Assembly: GCA_943788135.1 (NCBI GenBank)
Contig: CALSPC010000003.1
Location: 372,001-436,000 of the forward strand
DNA: 64,000 nucleotides
DNA from: an uncultured Paracoccaceae bacterium
GTDB taxonomy: Bacteria; Bacteroidota; Bacteroidia; Flavobacteriales; Flavobacteriaceae
Direction: 5' to 3'
Part shown: one piece after another, positions 57,417 through 64,000 of the stretch
Numbering within the stretch: position 1 is the first letter of the stretch
Layout of the letters: each line of letters starts with the position of its first letter
Program-made: the position numbers and the translations under genes
The notes under the pieces: model-generated
The model's input: only the letters and a program-made list of their open reading frames with translations
What the model was told of the DNA's origin: nothing
Databases searched by the model: none

Positions 57417-58736
57417 TTATTCCTGATCGGATTCTGGTAAATATTCTAATATCAAGCGTTGGTTTGGGTTCAAATATTTATTGGCTACTGTTTTAATTTC
57501 TTCGCGAGTGATCGAACGGTAGATGTCAATCTCATTATTAATTAAGTTAACATCGCCATAGAGCATATGGTAACGCGCCAATGAATTTGCAATTCCCTCA
57601 ATACTTGAGTTTGAATTTACAAAGTTGTTTTCAAATTTATTTTGAATTTTTTGATAGTCTCTTTCAGAAATAAGCTCACCTTGAAGCTTTGCAATTTCTT
57701 CATCCATTTCAACAATAAGATCGTCTAAAGCAACATCGCCTAAAGGCAATCCGTAAAGGATATAGGTGCCATAATCTTCTTGACTAAAATCAAGAGCTCC
57801 CACTTGAAGCGCCATTTTTTTATCATCCACAATCTTTTTATAAAGCTTAGATGTTTTTCCATCACTTAAATAGGTTGAAATCATGCTCAATACATAAGCG
57901 TCTCTTTCCTTAAATGATGGAGTTCTGTAAGCTGCCATGATTGCAGGGATTTGAATGTTTGAGTCATATGCTTTTGCACGTATTGGTGCTGTGATAGGAT
58001 CCTCCTTTGGGAAGTTTCTGACAATATCTTCGCCTCTTGGTATTGGTCCAAAATAATCTTCAATCATCCCTTTGACCGCAGGAACATCAATATCTCCTGC
58101 AACAACTAAAACGGCATTGTTTGGCACATAGAATTTTTTATTGAAGGCTTGAAACTCTTCAAGAGTTGCAGCATCTAAATGTGCCATTTTACCTATGGTA
58201 GTTCCTTTATAGGGGTGTTTTTTAAACATATGAAGTTTAATGTTCTCCAAAAACTTGCCATAAGGACTATTGTCAACTCGCAGTCTTTTTTCTTCTTTTA
58301 CAACTTCATTTTGTGTATCAACTCCGTCCTGGTTAATAACTGGGTGAAGTAAACGTTCAGATTCCATCCACAATCCAAGTTCTACATTATTTGAAGGAAA
58401 TACTTCATAATAATAGGTTCTGTCGTCGGTTGTGTTGGCGTTATTACTGCCTCCAGCAGAAGTAACAATAGTAAACCATTCGCCTTTTGGAATGTTTTTG
58501 GTGCCCTCAAATAAGAGGTGTTCAAAAAAGTGAGCAAATCCCGTGCGTTCTGGGTTTTCATCTTTTGCACCTACATGGTACATTACAGAAGTAGTTACAA
58601 CTGGTGCAGAATTATCTTGATGTAGAATAACATGCATGCCGTTACTTAAATCGTATTCTTCAAATTTAACTTCTTGTGCTGAGACTGTAAAGGCCATCCC
58701 AAACAAAGCCGCTAAAGACAATAAACATTTTTTCAT
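57417..58736 (-). CDS. M16 family zinc peptidase (catalytic subunit)
   Basis: 439 residues with a signal peptide (VSAQ, about 21). The inverted zinc site is HFFEH at 69-73 with the downstream Glu in NEVVKEEKR (about 145). The fold and family length fit M16B. It would cleave peptides in the periplasm. It is the upstream gene of the pair with the inactive partner and likely needs it for activity. Confidence 0.94.
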   Translation of the reverse strand: MKKCLLSLAALFGMAFTVSAQEVKFEEYDLSNGMHVILHQDNSAPVVTTSVMYHVGAKDENPERTGFAHFFEHLLFEGTKNIPKGEWFTIVTSAGGSNNANTTDDRTYYYEVFPSNNVELGLWMESERLLHPVINQDGVDTQNEVVKEEKRLRVDNSPYGKFLENIKLHMFKKHPYKGTTIGKMAHLDAATLEEFQAFNKKFYVPNNAVLVVAGDIDVPAVKGMIEDYFGPIPRGEDIVRNFPKEDPITAPIRAKAYDSNIQIPAIMAAYRTPSFKERDAYVLSMISTYLSDGKTSKLYKKIVDDKKMALQVGALDFSQEDYGTYILYGLPLGDVALDDLIVEMDEEIAKLQGELISERDYQKIQNKFENNFVNSNSSIEGIANSLARYHMLYGDVNLINNEIDIYRSITREEIKTVANKYLNPNQRLILEYLPESDQE

Positions 58737-58870
58737 GAGTTAGTTTTTATTTATTACAATAAGTAAGACGTTTTAAATCTTATTTTGTTACATTATTATA
58801 CCTCAAAATAAAGTTTTTTTTAAAAGCCAAAATTAAAACGAAGTTTATAAGCGTATAAATTGAAAATTAT

Positions 58871-58900
58871 TTGCAGATTCAGATAATAGAATTATATTTG
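58871..58900 (+). promoter_or_regulatory. rplU-rpmA promoter
   Basis: TTG at 58871-58873, a 19-base spacer and TATATTTG at 58893-58900. The rplU ATG is 63 bases downstream. Confidence 0.83.
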
Positions 58901-58962
58901 CACCCGCCTTAATATTTGTTAAGGTGAATTAATAAAAACTAATTTAATAAAAACGTTACGCT

Positions 58963-59502
58963 ATGTACGCAATTGTAGAGATAGCAGGGCAACAATTCAA
59001 AGTTGAAAAAGACCAAAAGGTCTTTGTTCATCGTTTGCAAACAGAAGAAGGAAAAAAAGTCACTTTTGACAATGTACTTCTTTTGGCAAATGATAGCAAA
59101 GTTACTGTTGGCGCCCCAGCTATAGACGGCGCTTCTGTTGGAGCTAAAGTCTTAAAGCACCTTAAAGGTGACAAAGTAATCGTATTCAAAAAGAAACGAC
59201 GTAAAGGATACAGAGTTAAAAATGGCCACCGCCAAGCTTTAACTGAAATCCAAATCGAAAGCATCGCTGCTTCAGGTACTAAAAAAGCTGCACCCGCAAA
59301 GGCTGCCGCTAAAGTAGAAGCAAAACCAGCTGCTAAGAAAGAAGTGTCTAAGCCAGCTGCAAAAGCTGCGGCACCAAAAGCCGAAGCTGCTCAAGATTTA
59401 TCTGCAATGACTGTTGCACAATTAAAAGAATTAGCAAAAGCAAAAGGAATTTCTGGAATTTCAGCAATGAAAAAATCAGATTTAATTTCAGCTTTAAGCT
59501 AG
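58963..59502 (+). CDS. rplU: Ribosomal protein bL21 with C-terminal extension
   Basis: 179 residues. Residues 1-103 are the bL21 fold ([33 protein letters not shown]). An Ala/Lys-rich linker (about 105-145) and a helical module [18 protein letters not shown], of the SAP/Rho-N type, follow. Standard bL21 is about 103 residues; the added part is common in Flavobacteriaceae. It shares a transcript with rpmA (29-base gap). Confidence 0.96.
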   Translation: MYAIVEIAGQQFKVEKDQKVFVHRLQTEEGKKVTFDNVLLLANDSKVTVGAPAIDGASVGAKVLKHLKGDKVIVFKKKRRKGYRVKNGHRQALTEIQIESIAASGTKKAAPAKAAAKVEAKPAAKKEVSKPAAKAAAPKAEAAQDLSAMTVAQLKELAKAKGISGISAMKKSDLISALS

Positions 59503-59531
59503 AATATATAACACATTAAAATCGAAATAAA

Positions 59532-59792
59532 ATGGCACATAAAAAAGGAGTCGGAAGTTCGAAAAACGGTAGAGAATCAGAATCAAAACGTCTAGGCGTA
59601 AAGATATTTGGTGGTCAAGCAGCAATTGCTGGAAACATTATCGTAAGACAACGTGGTACTGCACATAATCCTGGAGAGAATGTGTATGCTGGAAAAGATC
59701 ATACCCTTCACGCAAAAGTGGATGGACTTGTGAAATTTGCAAAAAAGAAAGACAATAAGTCCTATGTGTCTGTTGTGCCTTTTGAAGCATAA
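59532..59792 (+). CDS. rpmA: Ribosomal protein bL27
   Basis: 86 residues starting [24 protein letters not shown], with the [18 protein letters not shown] core. The N-terminal tail reaches the peptidyl-transferase centre. No extra N-terminal leader like that cleaved in Firmicutes is seen. A hairpin terminator follows. Confidence 0.98.
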   Translation: MAHKKGVGSSKNGRESESKRLGVKIFGGQAAIAGNIIVRQRGTAHNPGENVYAGKDHTLHAKVDGLVKFAKKKDNKSYVSVVPFEA

Positions 59793-59808
59793 TTACTCAA
59801 GTATAAGT

Positions 59809-59838
59809 AAAAAAAGCCTCGCATAGCGAGGCTTTTTT
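59809..59838. terminator. Terminator after rpmA
   Basis: The stem AAAAAGCCTCGC / GCGAGGCTTTTT with an ATA loop and a T run, 17 bases after the rpmA stop and 26 bases before the convergent methyltransferase stop. It is probably bidirectional. Confidence 0.93.
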
Positions 59839-59863
59839 TATGCTCAATAACCTCTTATATTAC

Positions 59864-60589
59864 TTAGATACGTTTTTCAGCGATTATAATACTTTCAATT
59901 GGACTAAATCCATTTTTGTGGTCTGAATGCTCTTCGTAAGTTTTTGTTGTTGTTTGGAATCCAGCTACTGACAGCCGATTTATTAAACCTTCAACGGAGT
60001 AAATTCGAACATGATCTTCTTGGCCAAAATGGAGTAGTCTTTCTTGTTCAGTTCTGAGAGAACTGTCTTCATAAATTTCTCCCTCTTTAAAAGGTGTTTG
60101 AATAATACAAATTCCACCAGGCTTTGTAATACGATACAGTTCTTTCATAGCCTTTTGGTCGTTTTCGATATGTTCAAGAACGTGATAACAAATAATAATA
60201 TCATATTGATTGTCGGGTTCATCTATAGCCTCAATATTTAAGCACTTCATTGCTTCAAATTCACCAGCATAATCTGTTGTAATGTAAGTGATGTTAGTCA
60301 AAGACGCTAACCGGGTTCGTATACTTTTTGAGGGTGAAAAATGAAGTATTTTCGTTTTATTGAGTTTTGGTTTTAGGAGCACCCAAAGCCTTCTAGTTCG
60401 TGAGAGGCTTCCGCATTTTGGACATAGTTTATCTCCTTTTTCTGAAGTTATAAACCGAGACATTTCAAAATCACATACTGTACATTGAAACCTCCTGCCG
60501 ATATAAAACATGGAAAGAATCTTGCGAAGCGTCGATTCATTTTTTTTGATTAATGCTTTTGGAAATAAATTTTTTAGGAATTCGTACAT
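59864..60589 (-). CDS. SAM-dependent methyltransferase with zinc-ribbon-like N-terminus
   Basis: 241 residues. Two CxxC pairs (CTVC, CPKC) at about residues 37-60 resemble a zinc ribbon. A class I methyltransferase core follows, with ILHFSPSK, TDYAGEF, IICYHVLEHIENDQKAMKELYRITKPGG and TPFKEGE. The substrate is unknown. It lies directly beside a GNAT gene on the same strand (0-base gap). It is probably soluble. Confidence 0.88.
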   Translation of the reverse strand: MYEFLKNLFPKALIKKNESTLRKILSMFYIGRRFQCTVCDFEMSRFITSEKGDKLCPKCGSLSRTRRLWVLLKPKLNKTKILHFSPSKSIRTRLASLTNITYITTDYAGEFEAMKCLNIEAIDEPDNQYDIIICYHVLEHIENDQKAMKELYRITKPGGICIIQTPFKEGEIYEDSSLRTEQERLLHFGQEDHVRIYSVEGLINRLSVAGFQTTTKTYEEHSDHKNGFSPIESIIIAEKRI

Positions 60590-61105
60590 CTAATAGGATA
60601 TTAATTTTTCATAGGCTAGACGCTTATCAGCGTTTTCTAAGTAAATTATACCACAGAAATGATAGCCTAAGTTTTTAAGTAAGCCTTGCATTCCTGTATT
60701 ATCTTGGTGAGTATCGATTCGCATCGATTTAATCTTATTTTGTTTCAATAGGCCCTCACACTGGTTAAAAATAAATTTTGCAATTCCAGTCCCTCTATTT
60801 TTTTCGGAAACTGCCATGCGGTGAATCACACCATACACTGCATTTTCATTGGTAAGCCATTGCCCTTCAATAGTTGAATATGTGGGTTCTGTTCTGGTGC
60901 TGAACATCGCCGTTGCGATTTGAATGGAGTCCTCTGATCTTACAACAAAACTTTCGTTGTTTTCTAGGTCATTTAAAATGATTTTTTCATTTGGATAGCC
61001 GTTTTGCCACTGCTCAATATGTAGCGTAGCGAGATAGGCTTGTGCTTCTGCAATTATTTGCAGAGTTTGCGCTAGATCTTCTTTAGTGGCATTTAGAAAT
61101 TTCAT
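60590..61105 (-). CDS. GNAT family N-acetyltransferase
   Basis: 171 residues. The GNAT acetyl-CoA motif KNRGTGIA and the preceding HRMAVS strand are visible, along with GLLKNLGYHFCGIIYL at the C-terminus. The acceptor is unknown; the family includes protein, antibiotic and small-molecule acetylases. It abuts the methyltransferase gene. Confidence 0.9.
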   Translation of the reverse strand: MKFLNATKEDLAQTLQIIAEAQAYLATLHIEQWQNGYPNEKIILNDLENNESFVVRSEDSIQIATAMFSTRTEPTYSTIEGQWLTNENAVYGVIHRMAVSEKNRGTGIAKFIFNQCEGLLKQNKIKSMRIDTHQDNTGMQGLLKNLGYHFCGIIYLENADKRLAYEKLISY

Positions 61106-61134
61106 TTTAAATGTTTTTCTGATGGATTTTTATC

Positions 61135-61165
61135 AAAAAAAAGCCAAAGTAAAAACTTTGGCTTA
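61135..61165 (-). terminator. Terminator of ahcY
   Basis: On the minus strand the stem AAGCCAAAGT / ACTTTGGCTT with a TTTT loop is followed by a T run, 19 bases after the ahcY stop. Confidence 0.88.
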
Positions 61166-61183
61166 GATATAAAAATAAATTAT

Positions 61184-62500
61184 TTAGTAGCGGTAATACT
61201 CTGGCTTAAAAGGCCCTTGTACTTCTACTCCTATATAACTTGCTTGATCTTTACGGAGTTCTGTGAGTTCAACACCAATTTTTGCAAGGTGAAGTTTGGC
61301 TACTTTTTCATCTAAATGTTTAGGTAACATATAAACTTCGTTGTTGTAGGCATCTCCATTTGTCCATAGTTCAATTTGTGCTAAAACTTGGTTTGTAAAG
61401 GAGTTACTCATCACAAAACTTGGGTGCCCCGTAGCACATCCTAAGTTCACCAGACGTCCTTCAGCTAGTACAATAATATCATTGCCGTCAATAGTATATT
61501 TATCGACTTGTGCTTTGATTTCAACTTTACTATCACCGTGGGTATCATTGAGCCATGTCATGTCAATTTCATTATCAAAGTGACCAATATTACAAACAAT
61601 TGTTTTGTCTTTCATTGCTTCAAAATGCTGGCTCTGAACAATATCTTTATTTCCCGTAGCTGTGACAACAATGTCTGCTGTTGGTAAAACAGTTTCTAGT
61701 TTTTTCACTTCAAATCCATCCATAGCCGCTTGTAAAGCACAAATCGGATCTACCTCAGTTACTGTAACAATACTACCCGCACCTTGAAAAGAAGCTGCCG
61801 TACCTTTCCCAACGTCACCATAGCCACAAACGACAACGCGTTTTCCAGCAAGCATAATATCTGTTGCACGACGTACCGCATCTACAGCACTTTCTTTACA
61901 GCCATATTTGTTGTCAAATTTGCTTTTAGTAACCGAATCATTAACGTTGATTGCAGGCATAGATAAGGTGCCGTTTTTCATGCGTTCATATAAACGGTGA
62001 ACACCGGTAGTTGTTTCTTCACTTAAGCCGTTGATTCCAGCCATTAATTCTGGATAATGATCAAACACTAAATTTGTTAAATCACCTCCATCATCTAATA
62101 TCATATTTAAAGGTTGACGATCTTCTCCAAAAAACAAAGTTTGTTCGATACACCAATCAAATTCTTCTTCACTAAGGCCTTTCCATGCATACACAGGAAT
62201 TCCTGCTGCTGCAATAGCTGCTGCGGCTTGATCTTGTGTTGAAAATATATTACAAGAACTCCAAGTTACATCTGCTCCGAGTGCTACAAGTGTCTCAATA
62301 AGAACAGCGGTTTGAATAGTCATATGCAAACACCCTGCGATTCGAGCGCCTTTCAAAGGTTGACTGTTTTTATATTCTTCTCGAAGACTCATCAAACCTG
62401 GCATTTCAGCTTCAGCGAGTTCAATTTCTTTGCGTCCCCAATCTGCAAGAGCGATGTCTTTTACTTTGTAAGGCGTGTAAGGAATAGTTTTTACGTTCAT
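61184..62500 (-). CDS. ahcY: S-adenosylhomocysteinase
   Basis: 438 residues. Seen: NAD-binding [24 protein letters not shown]-site [48 protein letters not shown] and [14 protein letters not shown], ending PFKPEYYRY. It cleaves S-adenosylhomocysteine to adenosine and homocysteine, relieving inhibition of methyltransferases such as the neighbour at 59864. A minus-strand -7 match (TATCTTTG, 62578-62585) lies about 78 bases upstream. Confidence 0.97.
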   Translation of the reverse strand: MNVKTIPYTPYKVKDIALADWGRKEIELAEAEMPGLMSLREEYKNSQPLKGARIAGCLHMTIQTAVLIETLVALGADVTWSSCNIFSTQDQAAAAIAAAGIPVYAWKGLSEEEFDWCIEQTLFFGEDRQPLNMILDDGGDLTNLVFDHYPELMAGINGLSEETTTGVHRLYERMKNGTLSMPAINVNDSVTKSKFDNKYGCKESAVDAVRRATDIMLAGKRVVVCGYGDVGKGTAASFQGAGSIVTVTEVDPICALQAAMDGFEVKKLETVLPTADIVVTATGNKDIVQSQHFEAMKDKTIVCNIGHFDNEIDMTWLNDTHGDSKVEIKAQVDKYTIDGNDIIVLAEGRLVNLGCATGHPSFVMSNSFTNQVLAQIELWTNGDAYNNEVYMLPKHLDEKVAKLHLAKIGVELTELRKDQASYIGVEVQGPFKPEYYRY

Positions 62501-62577
62501 AAGGCAGTTTTTAAATGCACTAGTTTGGAGTTAACCTATAAATTAGTGTATTTTCGTTTTAAAATTATTTTACGCTG

Positions 62578-62585
62578 CAAAGATA
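62578..62585 (-). promoter_or_regulatory. -7 box of the ahcY promoter
   Basis: The minus strand reads TATCTTTG, an exact TAnnTTTG match, leaving a leader of about 70 bases. No clear riboswitch-like stem was recognised in the leader, and no correctly spaced -33 TTG was found. Confidence 0.55.
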
Positions 62586-62607
62586 ACTATTAACTTTTAA
62601 AAATGTA

Positions 62608-63240
62608 ATGCCACTTTATAAATCCATAGCTTTAAATTCACAAACTATTGTTAAAATCTGGAAGATTACGGAATCTAAAGATTTTTTCTTTGACCAAGTC
62701 GTGTTGAAGCCTGAGAGTTTAGAGCGAGTAAATGGTATGAAAAGTGAATTGCATCAACGTGGGTTTATGAGTGTTCGAATGTTACTTGCTGAATTTGGAT
62801 ATGGAGATGAGAATTTAGTATACGATGCATTTGGAAAACCCCATTTGAAAGATGGAAAATACATTTCTATTACACATTCTTATACATTTTCAGCAGTAGT
62901 GGTGAGCGCCAAAGCAGTTGGAGTTGATATTGAAAAACAACGCGATAAAATAATTAAAATCGCTCCAAAATTTATTGGTTACGAAGCCGTTTACTTGAAA
63001 AAAAACGATTCCAAATTGATTCAAAAATTGACTTGGATTTGGTGTGTTAAAGAATCGTTATACAAATTATTTGCAACACCAGGAATGGTGTTTAAAACCC
63101 ATTTTTTAGTACTCCCATTTGGTTCTGAATCCAATAGCACGTCAGCTTGGATTGTTCAAGACAAACAAAAACTTAAATATAACGCTATAGTTATGGAGTT
63201 TGAAGGCTTTGGATGTGCAATTGTAGGGCCTAATTTTTAA
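62608..63240 (+). CDS. 4'-phosphopantetheinyl transferase superfamily protein
   Basis: 210 residues. The two Mg/CoA motifs are VGVDIEKQRDKI and WCVKESLYK (W-x-x-K-E-(A/S)). It transfers the phosphopantetheine arm of CoA to carrier proteins. The Sfp-like length suggests a role beyond the housekeeping AcpS, perhaps for a polyketide or non-ribosomal carrier elsewhere (inference). It is divergent from ahcY. Confidence 0.9.
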   Translation: MPLYKSIALNSQTIVKIWKITESKDFFFDQVVLKPESLERVNGMKSELHQRGFMSVRMLLAEFGYGDENLVYDAFGKPHLKDGKYISITHSYTFSAVVVSAKAVGVDIEKQRDKIIKIAPKFIGYEAVYLKKNDSKLIQKLTWIWCVKESLYKLFATPGMVFKTHFLVLPFGSESNSTSAWIVQDKQKLKYNAIVMEFEGFGCAIVGPNF

Positions 63241-63249
63241 AACAAGATT

Positions 63250-63510
63250 ATGAATATATCAGTAGAATTTACGCTCACACCCTTACAAACGGATTTTGAG
63301 CTTCCAATTATAAACTTCATAAAGACATTGCGGGCGTCTGAATTTAGAGTTCTTGAAAACCCATTAAGCACACAAATTTTTGGACCGTATGACGCTCTAA
63401 TGGGGTTTTTGACCGCGACTATCAAAGCCACTTTTGAAGATATTGATCATGTAGTTTTAAATATGAAAATAGTAAAAAGCGACCGTAGCGATTATGAGCC
63501 CCATTTTTAA
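63250..63510 (+). CDS. Thiamine-binding-type (YkoF/DUF77-like) protein
   Basis: 86 residues starting MNISVEFTLTPL, with the ENPLSTQIFGPYDALMGFL segment seen in thiamine-binding YkoF/MTH1187-type proteins. It has no signal peptide and is probably a small cytoplasmic oligomer. It overlaps the PnuC-family gene by 17 bases, an arrangement that suggests a thiamine transport role. Confidence 0.72.
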   Translation: MNISVEFTLTPLQTDFELPIINFIKTLRASEFRVLENPLSTQIFGPYDALMGFLTATIKATFEDIDHVVLNMKIVKSDRSDYEPHF

Positions 63511-64000
63511 TTTTTTATTTGAACAATATAGCAGTTCAAGTCCTTCAGATATAGCTCTAGAAATCACCGCAGTCATTTTTGGTTTCGCTTCTGTTTGGTT
63601 CTCAAAGCAAAATAATATTTTGGTATTTCCAACAGGGCTAATAAGTACCTCTATATTTGTGTATTTATTGTTTAAATGGCAATTGTTAGGAGATCATGAT
63701 GATTAATGGCTACTATTTTATAATGAGTTTATATGGCTGGTATATTTGGACTCGAAAAATTGATTCAGAACAAGTAACGCCAATTTCTAAAACTTCAAAA
63801 CGAGAACAGCTAATTGGAGGAGCTATTTTTATGGCCTCCATATTAGCAGTGTATTTGGTCTATCAAATTTTTGAGATGTGGACAAGTTGGGTTGCTTATG
63901 TGGATACGTTAACCACGGCCTTATTTTTTGTGGGAATGTGGTTGATGGCAAAACGAAAAATAGAAAATTGGATTTTTTGGATTATTGCCGATATTATTTC
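63494..64000 (+). CDS. PnuC family transporter (possibly thiamine-type PnuT), frameshifted, 3' end outside window
   Basis: Start ATG 63494 overlaps the end of the thiamine-binding gene. The first 70 residues (MSPIFNFLFEQYSSS, EITAVIFGFASVWF) end at a TAA at 63704-63706. The family sequence continues in the next frame (MMINGYYFIMSLYGWYIW, DTLTTALFFVGMWLMAKRKIENWIFWIIADI) to the window edge. One extra C at 63695 explains the break. PnuC proteins import nicotinamide riboside; the PnuT subgroup imports thiamine, and the preceding gene favours PnuT. Confidence 0.8.

Noticed and set aside
62501-62607. SAH or SAM riboswitch upstream of ahcY
   Set aside because: The ~70-base leader is AT-rich with no recognisable paired core.
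63241-63249. TPP riboswitch before the thiamine-binding gene
   Set aside because: Only 9 bases separate it from the previous gene; no leader is available.

Overview
The window looks like chromosome from a marine-type member of the Flavobacteriaceae (phylum Bacteroidota). It is AT-rich. Its promoters follow the Bacteroidota pattern TTG-N17-23-TAnnTTTG, and Shine-Dalgarno sequences are generally absent. It carries gliding genes (gldD, gldE), a type IX secretion (T9SS) type B sorting domain, TonB/DUF5689/choice-of-anchor surface proteins, and the Bacteroidota gene order sufA-B-C-D-S-E followed by DUF59, DUF2480 and DUF3078. No rRNA, tRNA, CRISPR array, insertion sequence or prophage was seen, and no gene-free stretch exceeds about 300 bases.

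Layout. 1-7.5 kb: a surface locus with a TonB receptor (5' end outside the window), a repeat lipoprotein, an endonuclease I lipoprotein, a small membrane protein, an exported endonuclease/exonuclease/phosphatase-type nuclease, and a chimeric TonB-plug/DUF5689/choice-of-anchor J protein. 7.5-10.2 kb: a small membrane protein, hflX and a DUF3078 protein. 10.2-17.6 kb: a SUF iron-sulfur cluster operon with two embedded small lipoproteins. 17.7-22.5 kb: a four-gene surface operon containing an MbnP/MbnH-type copper-protein pair. 22.6-27.1 kb: thiL, gldD, gldE, ssb, mutY. 27.2-34.9 kb: HU, a 29-residue basic ribosomal-type protein, RNase E/G, rsgA, dtd, a MazG-like gene, aroA, queA, rlmN. 35-41.9 kb: an aldo/keto reductase, an OmpA-like lipoprotein, exonuclease III, a very large SprA-like outer-membrane protein and a small barrel. 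41.9-44.9 kb: a large C-type-lectin adhesin with 219-bp tandem repeats and a T9SS type B terminus. 44.9-52.3 kb: glyS, comF, an Ig-like lipoprotein, sdhCAB. 52.5-58.7 kb: aminopeptidase P, a heavy-metal-binding lipoprotein, an EamA transporter, a pair of M16 peptidases. 58.9-64 kb: rplU-rpmA, a methyltransferase, a GNAT acetyltransferase, ahcY, a phosphopantetheinyl transferase, a thiamine-binding-type protein and a PnuC/PnuT transporter that runs off the window.

How the genes work together. Most of the window is housekeeping: cluster assembly, tRNA modification, ribosome maturation, respiration and methyl-cycle recycling. Two accessory surface modules stand out. The first couples exported nucleases to TonB-type uptake proteins, suggesting use of extracellular DNA. 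The second carries a diheme MauG-like enzyme with its MbnP partner, suggesting surface copper binding.

A striking technical or biological feature is a set of eight single-base frame breaks in six genes, all to the right of about 36.9 kb. Seven look like one extra base and one like a missing base in a T8 run. They may be assembly indels, and I annotated those genes across the breaks. Separately, the chimeric TonB/DUF5689 gene at 6013-7479 is in frame and looks like a real deletion-fusion of two neighbouring genes.
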